A DNA stretch of 64,000 nt from Salirhabdus euzebyi (GCF_014207435.1 NZ_JACHGH010000005.1:248001-312000); one strand, 5' to 3'. Shown: positions 16,985 to 25,839, counted from the stretch's first letter. Notes: a model not told the origin generated them from the letters alone. Numbers and translations: made by a program.

Positions 16985-17953
16985 CTAAGCCCACCACATT
17001 TCCCCAACGGACTCTTTAACCATAACAGGCTTCAGGTTTTCAACTGCTTTCGTAAAGCCTTCATCAATAGACATAAGTCCATCTTCATGTTCAATACTTA
17101 CGACATAATCATATCCATATAAACGTAATGCACTAATCATGTCCGCCCATACCTTTGTATCATGACCAAATCCAACCGTCCGGAAATACCATGCACGGTC
17201 TTTCATATCTGTATATGGGGTCATATCGACTAACCCGTTACGGTTCACATTCCCTTGATCAATAATCGTATCTTTTGCATGGAAATGGTGGATAGCTCCC
17301 TCGCGACCTAATATTTTGATAGATTCGACAGGATCAATACCTTGCCACCACATATGACTTGGATCTAGGTTAGCTCCAATTGCGGGTCCACATGCTTCTC
17401 TTAAACGCAATAAGTTACCCGGTGTATGTACGGAGAATCCACCGTGTAGCTCTAAGCCAATTTTAATATTGTGTTTTTCAGCAAAAGCTGCTTTTTCTTT
17501 CCAATAAGGAATGATTTTCTCTTCCCATTGCCATTTTAAAATTTCTTGGAAATCATTTGGCCAAGCTGCAACTGGCCAGTTTGGATGCTTTGCATCTTCA
17601 TGGTCTCCAGGACAACCAGAAAAAGTGTTAACAACTGGCACTCCTAATAGACTAGCTAGTTTAACAGTCTTTTCAAACAATTCATCCGCTTCCTTAGAAA
17701 TATGCTTTTGTGGGTGTAAAGGATTTGCATGACAGCTAAGAGCACTAATGATTAGTCCTCTACTGCTGATTTTTTCAAGGAAATCTTCTCTTGCTTTTTC
17801 ATCTGCTAACAATTCATCCACTTTACAATGGGCATCTCCTGGATAACCTCCAGTTCCTAGCTCCACCGCTTCAATACCTTTAGAAGCAACATGATCTAAC
17901 ATATCTTCTAAACTTTTATCTGAGAATAATACTGTGAAAACACCTAATTTCAT
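16985..17953 (-). CDS. Sugar phosphate isomerase/epimerase (YcjR/IolE-like TIM barrel)
   Basis: 322 residues forming a xylose-isomerase-like TIM barrel. Likely metal ligands are seen in IGLELHGGFS (Glu), GANLDPSHMWW (Asp and His), HHFHAKD (His) and VVSIEHEDG (Glu). This family includes epimerases and lyases for sugars, inositols and 3-keto-sugars, and often partners with Gfo/Idh/MocA oxidoreductases, as here (22909-23919). It is divergent from the LacI gene, and near-cre sequences lie upstream (17973-17986). The exact substrate is unknown. Confidence 0.8.
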   Translation of the reverse strand: MKLGVFTVLFSDKSLEDMLDHVASKGIEAVELGTGGYPGDAHCKVDELLADEKAREDFLEKISSRGLIISALSCHANPLHPQKHISKEADELFEKTVKLASLLGVPVVNTFSGCPGDHEDAKHPNWPVAAWPNDFQEILKWQWEEKIIPYWKEKAAFAEKHNIKIGLELHGGFSVHTPGNLLRLREACGPAIGANLDPSHMWWQGIDPVESIKILGREGAIHHFHAKDTIIDQGNVNRNGLVDMTPYTDMKDRAWYFRTVGFGHDTKVWADMISALRLYGYDYVVSIEHEDGLMSIDEGFTKAVENLKPVMVKESVGEMWWA

Positions 17954-17987
17954 ATTAGGCCCCTCCCTTATAATGAAAACGCTTTAA

Positions 17988-18001
17988 TGTAATCCATTAC
18001 A
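17988..18001. promoter_or_regulatory. LacI-type operator candidate (left site)
   Basis: TGTAATCCATTACA differs from the palindrome at 18117-18130 by one central base. It lies 35 bp upstream of the epimerase ATG and may repress that side of the divergent promoter region. Confidence 0.6.
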
Positions 18002-18081
18002 TACTAGCTTAAAGAAAAACATTCTTAAAATCAATGAAAAACTCTCGGTATTTTTAAATATATGCAAAAATAAAATAGTTA

Positions 18082-18111
18082 TTGACAAAACAATTCTGAT
18101 AATTATATGAT
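18082..18111 (+). promoter_or_regulatory. Sigma-A promoter of the LacI-type regulator gene
   Basis: TTGACA at 18082-18087, an 18-bp spacer, and TATGAT at 18106-18111. The perfect palindrome at 18117-18130 begins six bases after the -10, over the expected start site. Confidence 0.8.
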
Positions 18112-18116
18112 GTAAA

Positions 18117-18130
18117 TGTAATCGATTACA
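18117..18130. promoter_or_regulatory. Perfect 14-bp LacI/CcpA-type operator
   Basis: TGTAATCGATTACA is a perfect palindrome that also fits the cre consensus TGWAANCGNTNWCA. Its place just after the -10 suggests autorepression by the LacI protein, CcpA control, or both. Confidence 0.8.
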
Positions 18131-18179
18131 TTATCTTTTCATTCTAACGAAATACATTATTTTGAAAGAAGGAAACGTC

Positions 18180-19169
18180 ATGGCAAACATTCAACAGGTG
18201 GCTCAAAAAGCAGGTGTTTCCGTTGCAACGGTTTCGAGAGTCCTTAACAAAAATACAACTGTATCACCCAAAACTAAACTTAAAGTTGAGAACGCTATCA
18301 GGGAATTAAACTATGAACCTAGTATGCTAGGTCGTAATCTAAGAAACTCGGAAAGTCGCTTACTACTCGTTTTAATTCCTAGCATATCGAATCCCTTCTA
18401 CACGGAAATCATTAACGGGATTGAAGATACTGCTGTTAGTAACAACTACAATATTTTATTGTGCGACACAGATTCCAATCCTCAGCGAGAAAACATTTAT
18501 TTCAATTTAATCAAAAACAAACTTGCTGATGGCATTATATCGATGGATCCTGCAGTGAATATGCAGAAATTAAATGAACTAGCGGCAACTCATTCTATTA
18601 TTCAATGTAGTGAGTATGATGAAAATGGTTGTATACCGTATGTCACGATTGATAACGAGTTAGCTGCATACCGAGCAGTTAAGCATCTTATACAATCTGG
18701 TCATAAAAAAATTGCCTTAATTAATTCTGATGAAAAATTCCTTTATGCTCGTCAACGTCGCCAAGGCTATGAAAAAGCGTTAAAGGAGTTCCACTTACCC
18801 ATTTTTAATGAATGGATGATCACATCTCAGCAATTAGGCTTTGAAGATGGACAGCAAGCAATGCGAAAACTTTTACAACTTAATGAAAAACCGACAGCAG
18901 TGTTTGCCGTTTCGGACACACTTGCAATCGGAGCATTAAGAGAAATAAATGCAAACCAATTAAAGGCACCTAATGATATTGCAGTAGTTGGTTTTGATAA
19001 CATTAGTTTTTCTAACATGACGAATCCAACCTTAACAACCATATCGCAGCCGATGTACAAAATGGGTTGTGTTGCTGCCAATATGCTAATTGACAAAATT
19101 AAAGGCAAAGATGTATCGAGTGTCATCTTAGATCACGAGTTAGTTATTCGCGAGTCTACGTTAGGATAA
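18180..19169 (+). CDS. LacI family transcriptional regulator
   Basis: 329 residues from the ATG at 18180, preferred over an in-frame TTG at 18162 because a GAAGGAA site sits before it and the family starts MANIQQVA. N-terminal HTH and hinge (VAQKAGVSVATVSRVLNKN, then a PSMLGRNLR hinge region); the rest is a periplasmic-binding-protein-like effector domain with ADGIISMDPA, AVFAVSDTLAIGALRE and PNDIAVVGFDNISFSNM. It probably controls the adjacent sugar importer and epimerase; two operator candidates flank its promoter. The effector is unknown. Confidence 0.92.
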   Translation: MANIQQVAQKAGVSVATVSRVLNKNTTVSPKTKLKVENAIRELNYEPSMLGRNLRNSESRLLLVLIPSISNPFYTEIINGIEDTAVSNNYNILLCDTDSNPQRENIYFNLIKNKLADGIISMDPAVNMQKLNELAATHSIIQCSEYDENGCIPYVTIDNELAAYRAVKHLIQSGHKKIALINSDEKFLYARQRRQGYEKALKEFHLPIFNEWMITSQQLGFEDGQQAMRKLLQLNEKPTAVFAVSDTLAIGALREINANQLKAPNDIAVVGFDNISFSNMTNPTLTTISQPMYKMGCVAANMLIDKIKGKDVSSVILDHELVIRESTLG

Positions 19170-19170
19170 C

Positions 19171-19242
19171 GTTACTGTTTGTGGGGTCAGTCCCCTCAAA
19201 CAGTAACGCGTTAAAGCGACGGGGGTCTGACCCCATAAACAA
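19171..19242. repeat. Two GGGG-N5-CCCC palindromes after the LacI gene (copies A4a/A4b)
   Basis: The first, GGGGTCAGTCCCC, is embedded in a larger inverted repeat with 11-bp arms (GTTACTGTTTG at 19171-19181 and its complement at 19197-19207) starting one base after the LacI stop. The second, GGGGGTCTGACCCC at 19221-19234, continues into ATAAACAA exactly as at 16960. Confidence 0.75.
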
Positions 19243-19302
19243 TGCTGAGACTAGCGAACCGGCATTAAAATACGTTTAATGTCGGTCAGTTAGCCTCAAT
19301 AA

Positions 19303-19316
19303 TGAAATCGTTTTCA
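19303..19316. promoter_or_regulatory. cre-like (CcpA) site before the sugar importer
   Basis: TGAAATCGTTTTCA fits the cre consensus TGWAANCGNTNWCA at every position. It lies 50 bp upstream of the binding-protein gene. It could instead be the operator of the neighbouring LacI protein. Confidence 0.7.
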
Positions 19317-19365
19317 TTGTAGAGGGACTATTTTTTTGACAATTTAAAAGGGGTGAAAGGTCAAA

Positions 19366-20319
19366 ATGAAGCGTTTATTTTCTTTATTTTTTGTAGTTTT
19401 ACTTGCTGTAGGTATTGTAGGTTGTAGTGAAAGTTCCGGTGGAAGTGATGATGAAGTAGTACTAGGTATTGCTTTACCATCTGCAACTCACGGGTGGATG
19501 GGTGCACTTATTCAAAATGCTGAAGATCAAGCAAAAGCATTAGTAGAAGATGGAACAATTGATGATTATGTGTTCACAACTGCAGATAGTACTGCTGCAC
19601 AAGCTAACAATGTGGAAGACTTAATTGCACAAGGTGTAGATGCAATTGTCATGCTTCCTATCGAATCAGAAGCATTATCTCCAGCTGGTCAAAAAATTGC
19701 GGATGAAGGCATTCCTTTAGTAATTCTTGACCGTGAGCTTACAAACGACGCTGCAACTGTTGTTGTAAAAGGTGACAATACTGGTATTGGTATCAACGCA
19801 GGTAAATTCTTCGTTGAACAATTAGGCGGAAGTGGTAAAGTAGTTGAAATAGCTGGACCTCCAAGCTCCGTTACAAATCAACGTAGTGAAGGATTCCGCG
19901 AATCAATTGAGGGATCTGATATTGAAATTCTTGCTTCACAAAATGGAGAGTTCTCAACAGAAACTTCTTTAAGTGTTATGCAAAACGTTTTAACTGCACA
20001 TCCTGAAATCGATGCTGTTTATACACAAGATGATGGTATGGCTCTAGGTGTTATCCAAGCAATTAAAGAAGCTAACCGTACAGACATTAAGTTTGTAACT
20101 GGTGCGGGTGGAGCGAAAGATGTTTATGAAATCATTCAAGAAGATGGTTTAATTAAAGCTACTTTCCTATACTCTCCATTAATGTCTAAAGATGCAATCA
20201 AAGTTGGTGCAGATTTAGCAAATGGTAAGGACCCTGAAAGTGCAGAAATGGTTATCCCTGCAACTCCAGTTACAATTGACAACGTTGAAGATCATTACGA
20301 TTCAGAAGCTGCATTTTAA
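19366..20319 (+). CDS. Sugar ABC transporter substrate-binding lipoprotein (RbsB-like)
   Basis: 317 residues. Signal peptide with lipobox IVGC at about residues 17-20, so the mature protein is lipid-anchored outside the membrane. Ribose-type type I binding fold: LGIALPSATHGWMGALI, LIAQGVDAIVMLPIESEAL, VILDRELTND and AVYTQDDGMALGVIQAIKEA. It would feed the ATPase and permease encoded directly after it. A perfect hairpin separates it from the ATPase gene. Ligand unknown; a monosaccharide or a keto or cyclic derivative fits the context. Confidence 0.88.
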   Translation: MKRLFSLFFVVLLAVGIVGCSESSGGSDDEVVLGIALPSATHGWMGALIQNAEDQAKALVEDGTIDDYVFTTADSTAAQANNVEDLIAQGVDAIVMLPIESEALSPAGQKIADEGIPLVILDRELTNDAATVVVKGDNTGIGINAGKFFVEQLGGSGKVVEIAGPPSSVTNQRSEGFRESIEGSDIEILASQNGEFSTETSLSVMQNVLTAHPEIDAVYTQDDGMALGVIQAIKEANRTDIKFVTGAGGAKDVYEIIQEDGLIKATFLYSPLMSKDAIKVGADLANGKDPESAEMVIPATPVTIDNVEDHYDSEAAF

Positions 20320-20343
20320 TAGTAACGATTAACAAATAGGATT

Positions 20344-20377
20344 AAATACGATAAATGCACTAGCATTTATCGTATTT
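20344..20377 (+). terminator. Intercistronic hairpin between binding-protein and ATPase genes
   Basis: Arms of 15 bases (AAATACGATAAATGC and its complement) pair perfectly with a 4-nt loop; a CCTATTTTTA tail follows. It probably acts as a leaky terminator or mRNA-stabilising end. Confidence 0.75.
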
Positions 20378-20417
20378 CCTATTTTTACTCTATTCATAAT
20401 CAAAGGGGGTAAGATTT

Positions 20418-21932
20418 ATGGAACAAGACGCCATTTTAGAGATGAGTGGAATAAAGAAATCCTTTAATCAAGTAGAAGTTTTACATGGAGTTGATTTAAC
20501 ACTTCAAAAAGGTGAAATCCATGCTTTACTTGGGGAGAACGGTGCTGGCAAGTCGACCTTAATGAATATTCTTGGTGGTGTACACCAACCTGACGAAGGT
20601 CAAATCAAGTTAAATGGGCAAGCAATTAATATGGAAAACCCCCGCATCTCACAAGAAAGTGGAGTTAGTTTTATTCACCAGGAGCTTAATGTTGTAACAG
20701 ATTTAACCATTTATGAAAATATGTTTTTAGGCTCAGAGCTTCGTAATAAATGGGGCATACTTAACGTTAAGGAAATGTGCAGGCAAACTAATGAAATTCT
20801 AGCTAAACTAGGCGTAAACATAAACCCGAAAACTTATGTAAGAGACTTAGAAACTTCTTATAAACAAATGATTGAAATTGCAAAGGCACTTTTACGAGAT
20901 TCCAAAATTATTATTATGGATGAGCCGACTAGTTCCTTAACAGATAATGAAGTAGAAAGACTTTTTGAGCTCATGCGTTCATTGAAAAAATCTGGTGTAT
21001 CTATCATTTATATTTCCCATAAACTGAAGGAAATTCAAGCAGTTTGTGATCGCTACACCATACTACGTGATGGCTATTTTGTCGGTAATGGTTATATGAA
21101 AGATACAGATTTAAGTAACATTACACAATTAATGGTAGGAAAATCTATTTCCACAGATGCCATGTACCATAAGAATGGTCCCGGTGAAACTGTACTGAAT
21201 GTAAAAAACCTAACAAGTGAAGGAATTTTCCGTAACATAAACTTCTCTATCGCAAAAGGCGAAATAGTAGGATTTACAGGCCTTGCTGGGGATGGAAGAA
21301 CGGAATTATTTGAAAGTATTTTTGGATTTCGAAAAAAATATGATGGCGTCATTGAAGTAAATGGTCGTCAAGTGAATATAAATCATCCTAGAAAAGCAGT
21401 AAAAGCAGGTATTGGATTAGTACCAAAAAACCGGAAAGAAAATGCAATCATTAAAGATTTAAGCGTTATTGAAAATATGAGTCTATCAACAATGGGGCAT
21501 TTTGAAAAAAATGGCTTGATTAGTTCAAAAAATGAACGAGCAAAGTTTTATGAATATAAAAAGCAGCTCAACATTAAAGTTCACGATCCAAAAGTAACAA
21601 TTGATTCCTTAAGTGGTGGTAACCAACAGAAAGTAGTTATCGCAAAATGGTTAGAAGTAAATAGTGATGTCATTATTTTTGATAACCCTACGCAAGGAAT
21701 TGATGTTGGTGCGAAAAACGAGATTTACCAACACATTATGAATCTAGCGGATGAAGGAAAGGCGATAATCATTCTTTCCTCTGAAGCACCTGAAATACTT
21801 AGAATTTGTGACAGGATTAATATTATGTTCCAAGGCGAAATTACCGGTACATTTAACCGTGATGATTTAACGGAAGAAATAATTATGGAATATGCAACTG
21901 GCTCGAAAAGGGAGGCTGAAAGCATTGGCTAA
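20418..21932 (+). CDS. Sugar ABC transporter ATP-binding protein (RbsA-like, two domains)
   Basis: 504 residues with two fused ABC domains, as usual for ribose/galactose-type importers. First domain: Walker A GENGAGKST near residue 40 and Walker B IIIMDEPTSSL near 169. Second domain: GFTGLAGDGRTEL (degenerate Walker A), LSGGNQQKVVIAKWL (signature) and IIFDNPTQGIDVGAK near 420, where Asn replaces the usual Glu-Asp pattern of Walker B. It follows the hairpin at 20344-20377 and overlaps the permease gene by 8 bp. Confidence 0.92.
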   Translation: MEQDAILEMSGIKKSFNQVEVLHGVDLTLQKGEIHALLGENGAGKSTLMNILGGVHQPDEGQIKLNGQAINMENPRISQESGVSFIHQELNVVTDLTIYENMFLGSELRNKWGILNVKEMCRQTNEILAKLGVNINPKTYVRDLETSYKQMIEIAKALLRDSKIIIMDEPTSSLTDNEVERLFELMRSLKKSGVSIIYISHKLKEIQAVCDRYTILRDGYFVGNGYMKDTDLSNITQLMVGKSISTDAMYHKNGPGETVLNVKNLTSEGIFRNINFSIAKGEIVGFTGLAGDGRTELFESIFGFRKKYDGVIEVNGRQVNINHPRKAVKAGIGLVPKNRKENAIIKDLSVIENMSLSTMGHFEKNGLISSKNERAKFYEYKKQLNIKVHDPKVTIDSLSGGNQQKVVIAKWLEVNSDVIIFDNPTQGIDVGAKNEIYQHIMNLADEGKAIIILSSEAPEILRICDRINIMFQGEITGTFNRDDLTEEIIMEYATGSKREAESIG

Positions 21933-22896
21933 TGTAAAAATCAATGAAGAACAAACAACAAGTAGTAAAAAACTGAATTTATCCTGGATTTGGAGCGAAT
22001 ATAGTGTCATTATTGCCTTTATTATAATTTTCATTGCGGCAGCTCTTATGAACGATCGTTTCCTCTCTCTCCAAAATCAAATGAATATTCTACTACAAGT
22101 ATCTACAATTGGGATTATTGCACTTGGGATGACCGTTGTTATGATTTCTGGTGGTATTGACCTATCTGTAGGTTCTGTACTTGCAATGGTCGGTGTTTTT
22201 TCCGTTATGGCATTAAATGCTTCCGAAAGCATATTCGTAGGTATCCTTACAGCACTTTTAGTTGGTGCATCTGTTGGGTTCATTAACGGAATTCTCGTAG
22301 CAAAGGGACGAATAGCCTCCTTCATTGCCACACTCGGTATGATGGCCGCAGCCCGATCTATTGCTTTATATACAGCAAATGGCGGTAGTAAATCTGCAGA
22401 AGTACAAGGGTTTTCCAGTATTGCGAATACAGAATTCGGTATTATCGATGTACCTGTCATCATTTTCCTTGTCCTAACACTAGCAGTTTATGTACTTATG
22501 CAAAAAACACGTTTTGGCCGTTACGTTTATGCAATGGGTAGTAACGAAAAAGCGACTTTGTTATCTGCTATTCGTGTTGACCGCATTAAAATCGGGGTAT
22601 ATACACTTTGTGGTTTCTTAGTAGGTATTGCTGCCTTAATTGAAACTAGCCGCTTGAACTCTATTTCTTCTTCAAGCTCTGGTAACCTTTATGAGCTTGA
22701 TGCTATCGCTGCTGTAATTATTGGTGGAACAAGAATGACAGGTGGTAAAGGGAGAGTAATTGGTACTTTATTCGGTGTTCTTTTACTTGGTGTTCTAAAC
22801 AATATGATGAACTTAATGAACATCTCCTCTCACCTTCAAGGGTTAGTAAAAGGTTTAATCATTATTGTCGCGGTATTTTTCCAAAAAAGAGATTAA
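21925..22896 (+). CDS. Sugar ABC transporter permease (RbsC-like)
   Basis: 323 residues if started at the TTG at 21925, chosen because GGGAGG lies ten bases before it; an in-frame ATG at 21892 lies deeper inside the ATPase gene. About eight to ten hydrophobic segments; the EAA-like family signatures GMTVVMISGGIDLSVGSVLAM and VIIGGTRMTGGKGRVIGTLFG are both present. It forms the membrane channel for the preceding ATPase and binding protein. Confidence 0.9.
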   Translation: MANVKINEEQTTSSKKLNLSWIWSEYSVIIAFIIIFIAAALMNDRFLSLQNQMNILLQVSTIGIIALGMTVVMISGGIDLSVGSVLAMVGVFSVMALNASESIFVGILTALLVGASVGFINGILVAKGRIASFIATLGMMAAARSIALYTANGGSKSAEVQGFSSIANTEFGIIDVPVIIFLVLTLAVYVLMQKTRFGRYVYAMGSNEKATLLSAIRVDRIKIGVYTLCGFLVGIAALIETSRLNSISSSSSGNLYELDAIAAVIIGGTRMTGGKGRVIGTLFGVLLLGVLNNMMNLMNISSHLQGLVKGLIIIVAVFFQKRD

Positions 22897-22908
22897 GGAG
22901 GATTTTTC

Positions 22909-23919
22909 ATGGAACAAATCAACGTGGGTATCATTGGGTGTGGTTCCATTACGAAATTCCGTCATGCCCCTGAATACAAGGCGAATCCTTATGTAAATGA
23001 AATCGTCTTTTTTGACCGGAATATGGAACGTTCTAAAGCGCTAGCAGAGGAATTTGGTGGTCGCGCTGTCGAAACAGTAGAAGAACTGTATAACGATCCT
23101 TCTATTATTGCGATTAGTGATTGTTCATCAAATGACACGCACCATATTTTCACAACAGATGCTCTGTTAAGTGGAAAGCATGTCTTATGTGAAAAGCCCC
23201 TGGCTGTAAGCATTGAATATGCAGAAAAAATGTTAGACGCACAACGTAAATCAGGCAAAAAGCTAATGGTTGATCACAATCAACGATTTACGAAGGCACA
23301 CCAAAAGGCTAAGCAACTGATTGAAAGCAAAGAGCTTGGTGAAGTTCTTACCTTTAAAACATCCTTTGGGCACCAGGGTCCTGAGCATTGGAGTGTGAAC
23401 AATTCAAATGCTACTTGGTTCTTTAAGAAAGAGCGTTCCCATTCCGGTGTAGCTGGAGACTTAGGTATTCATAAAATAGATTTAATCCATTATTTATTAG
23501 ATGATGAAATTGTTGATGTCCATGCTTTTCATGGTGCTCTTGATAAAGTGGATGAGAATGGAAATCCGATTGAAGTTTGTGATAATGTGGTTGCTGCCTT
23601 AAAAACGAAAAAAGGACGCCTCGGTACAGCTTCCTTCTCATGGACTTATTATGGATCAGAGGATAATAGCACTAAAATCTATTGTCAAAAAGGTATGATG
23701 AAAATCTACCATGATCCAGAAAATCAATTAATTGTAGAAACGAAAGATGGCGAAGTAATTAAGTATCAATTAGAAGCAATTCAAACAAACGATAACCAAA
23801 CGAGTACAGGAGTTATTGATGCATTTGTTGATGCGATTATAAATGATACAGATCCTATTGTGACTGGGCAAGACGCCATGTCCTCCTTAAAAGTAGTGGA
23901 AGCTATCCTTGGTAAGTAG
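22909..23919 (+). CDS. Gfo/Idh/MocA family oxidoreductase
   Basis: 336 residues. NAD(P)-dependent sugar or cyclitol dehydrogenase. N-terminal Rossmann motif GIIGCGSITKFRHAPEY, catalytic-region motif VLCEKPLAVS (EKP), HNQRFTKAH, and GDLGIHKIDLIHYLL holding the active-site His. It ends the importer operon (12 bp after the permease) before a strong terminator. Pairing with a YcjR-like epimerase suggests oxidation of the imported sugar, for example at C3, followed by isomerisation or cleavage. This is inference; the substrate cannot be read from sequence. Confidence 0.88.
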   Translation: MEQINVGIIGCGSITKFRHAPEYKANPYVNEIVFFDRNMERSKALAEEFGGRAVETVEELYNDPSIIAISDCSSNDTHHIFTTDALLSGKHVLCEKPLAVSIEYAEKMLDAQRKSGKKLMVDHNQRFTKAHQKAKQLIESKELGEVLTFKTSFGHQGPEHWSVNNSNATWFFKKERSHSGVAGDLGIHKIDLIHYLLDDEIVDVHAFHGALDKVDENGNPIEVCDNVVAALKTKKGRLGTASFSWTYYGSEDNSTKIYCQKGMMKIYHDPENQLIVETKDGEVIKYQLEAIQTNDNQTSTGVIDAFVDAIINDTDPIVTGQDAMSSLKVVEAILGK

Positions 23920-23922
23920 TAG

Positions 23923-23951
23923 AAAAATCCCCATGTTTATGGGGATTTTTT
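23923..23951 (+). terminator. Terminator of the sugar importer operon
   Basis: AAAAATCCCC pairs with GGGGATTTTT around a 9-nt loop, ending in six T. It begins a few bases after the oxidoreductase stop. Confidence 0.9.
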
Positions 23952-24142
23952 CATTCAATAAAAGTACTGTCCTCTATGAACAAAAATCCTCTAGTAAAAT
24001 TTAGTTTTAAAATAAATTTAAAAATATTATTATTTTTTTTTACTTTTTGAAGGAAATTGCTCATTCTTTGTCGAAATAAAGTATGTAAAAATTAGGATAT
24101 TAAAATTGGTAAAGAATGATATGTCCTTTTAGGGGTGAGAAA

Positions 24143-24319
24143 ATGAGCTTCCCAGCGCTAACGGATGATTTATTAATGGAGGCTTATGAGTCTGCGATTA
24201 GCTTACAGCTTGAAGATGACTTTGTTCACTTGTTGTGGAGAGAGATAACTAGGCGTGGATTGCGATTAGATTCTCGAACTAGTTACTTGGAAAATATAAC
24301 TATTAACATTTCAAATTAA
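24143..24319 (+). CDS. sda: Sda-like sporulation checkpoint protein
   Basis: 58 residues from the ATG at 24143, preceded by AGGGGTGA; an upstream in-frame ATG at 24116 lacks a ribosome site. The core LTDDLLMEAYESAISLQLEDD followed by FVHLLWREITRRGL matches the helical hairpin of Sda, which binds sporulation kinases such as KinA and blocks phosphorelay start after replication damage. About 10 residues longer than B. subtilis Sda, with an extra C-terminal tail. No DnaA boxes were seen directly upstream, unlike B. subtilis. Similarity was judged by eye. Confidence 0.7.
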   Translation: MSFPALTDDLLMEAYESAISLQLEDDFVHLLWREITRRGLRLDSRTSYLENITINISN

Positions 24320-24350
24320 AGGGATAGGGTGCTCGTCACCTTATCCCTAC
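24320..24350. terminator. Convergent terminator shared by sda-like and GNAT genes
   Basis: AGGGATAGGGTG pairs with CACCTTATCCCT (one mismatch/wobble) over a 5-nt loop. The last codons of the GNAT gene form one arm of the hairpin. Confidence 0.75.
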
Positions 24351-24914
24351 TTTATTGCCTTTATATTTTTGCCAAGCCTCTTTAGTTAAAACATAGTAAT
24401 GTTCCGTGAAATAATTGTTTTTCTTAGCAAAAAATTTCTCTTCTACTTTTGCTAACCTATAGCCTACACTCTCCATCGATTGGCAAGAATTTTCGTTATT
24501 ACCCCAAGCAGTAGAGTGAAATTCTTCTATCCCTAACTCGTTAAAAGCAAAATCATAGATTAATTGACGAGCTTCCTTCGTATAGCCTTTTCTCCAAAAT
24601 TGTTTCGCTATTCTCTGGGCATCCCCTGCAATTTGCTTACCATTTTCGTTAGATGGGCCAATCCAAAATGTTCCGATAAATGCTTCTGTCTGTTTGTCCG
24701 TTATGACCCATGAAATAAGAAAGTCTAAATCCCGATAAGCTTTCAATTGTTCATATGATTCCTGCTCATTATCTGGTACTCTATTCCCCGTCCATTCATG
24801 CAATATTGGCTCCAAAAACATTTGATGAAAAGGGACTTTATCTTTTTCTAAATCAATACTCCTTAACAATACTTTTTCCCCGACTAAAGTAGGTGCAACC
24901 TTATAATAATCCAT
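24336..24914 (-). CDS. GNAT family N-acetyltransferase (RimJ/RimL type)
   Basis: 192 residues. The acetyl-CoA fold runs from LVGEKVLLRSIDLEKD to the C-terminus, with the pyrophosphate-loop region QRIAKQFWRKGYTKEARQL and the ELGIEEFHSTAWGNNENSCQSMESVGY signature (shown here in part) of RimJ/RimL-like enzymes that acetylate ribosomal-protein N-termini or small amines. The target is unknown. Single gene, convergent with the Sda-like gene. Confidence 0.82.
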   Translation of the reverse strand: MDYYKVAPTLVGEKVLLRSIDLEKDKVPFHQMFLEPILHEWTGNRVPDNEQESYEQLKAYRDLDFLISWVITDKQTEAFIGTFWIGPSNENGKQIAGDAQRIAKQFWRKGYTKEARQLIYDFAFNELGIEEFHSTAWGNNENSCQSMESVGYRLAKVEEKFFAKKNNYFTEHYYVLTKEAWQKYKGNKVGIR

Positions 24915-24960
24915 AGCTCAACTCCTTCATCGTCTAAAGATTAGCGAATGATTTTAAAAA

Positions 24961-25839
24961 TTATAGCATTTTTACTGCGGTCATCAAAGCACCTTTCACG
25001 CCAGCTTCATCCCCTAGTTCTGGTGACACGATATAACGGGAAATATTTTCGCGAGTTAGTTGAGGAAAATCTAAGTAGCCATTAAGCTTTTCAATTAATT
25101 CATCAAAAATTAAGGGGAAAAGCTGCTTTTGTTTCATGACTCCCCCACCTAAAACAATTTTCTCTGGACTAACAATTAAAATATAGTTCATAAGAGCTTG
25201 TGCTATATAATAAGCTTCTAACCTCCATGCTTCATGGTCAACGCCTAGCTCGTTCCCTTTTTTGTCCCATCTTTTTTCAATAGCCGGACCTGCGGCTAAA
25301 CCTTCGAAGCAATCAGCTCCATGAAAAGGGCAAAAACCTGTAAAATCACTATCTTCTGGGTGCCTTTTTAACAAAATATGTCCCATTTCCGGATGAGACA
25401 GTCCACTTAACGTACTTCCTTCTACATAAAGCCCTGCTCCAATTCCTGTCCCAATCGTCATGTAAAGACAACTATTGACATCGCGACCGGCACCAAGTAA
25501 TTTTTCCCCTACTGCGGCCACATTCACATCACTATCAAAAGCAAGAGGTACACCTAACAACTTTTTCAACTCACCTAACAGATTAAACTTTTGCCATTTT
25601 ATTTTTGGTGTATTCATTATATAACCGTAAGTTGGACTTTCTTTGTTGACATCAATAGGGCCAAAAGAACCTACACCACAAGCTACAATGTCCTTTCCTA
25701 GATAGAAAGTTTTGATTTGTTCCAACGTCTTCTCTGGTGTAGTCGTATCAATTATAGCCTTTTCTAACAGCTCACCTTTTTCATTTCCAACAGCACAAAC
25801 AAACTTTGTTCCACCAGCTTCTATGGCACCATAAAGCAT
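24961..25839 (-). CDS. ROK family fructokinase
   Basis: 292 residues. ATP-dependent sugar kinase, most like ScrK/GmuE/YdhR fructokinases. Phosphate-binding loop GAIEAGGTKFVCAVG at the N-terminus, FDSDVNVAAVGE with the catalytic-base Asp, TIGTGIGAGLYVEG, and the zinc-binding stretch HPEMGHILLKRH to CPFHGADCFEGLAAGPA. Monocistronic; it may convert fructose or mannose released by the sugar loci on either side, but no operon link is seen. Confidence 0.88.
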   Translation of the reverse strand: MLYGAIEAGGTKFVCAVGNEKGELLEKAIIDTTTPEKTLEQIKTFYLGKDIVACGVGSFGPIDVNKESPTYGYIMNTPKIKWQKFNLLGELKKLLGVPLAFDSDVNVAAVGEKLLGAGRDVNSCLYMTIGTGIGAGLYVEGSTLSGLSHPEMGHILLKRHPEDSDFTGFCPFHGADCFEGLAAGPAIEKRWDKKGNELGVDHEAWRLEAYYIAQALMNYILIVSPEKIVLGGGVMKQKQLFPLIFDELIEKLNGYLDFPQLTRENISRYIVSPELGDEAGVKGALMTAVKML

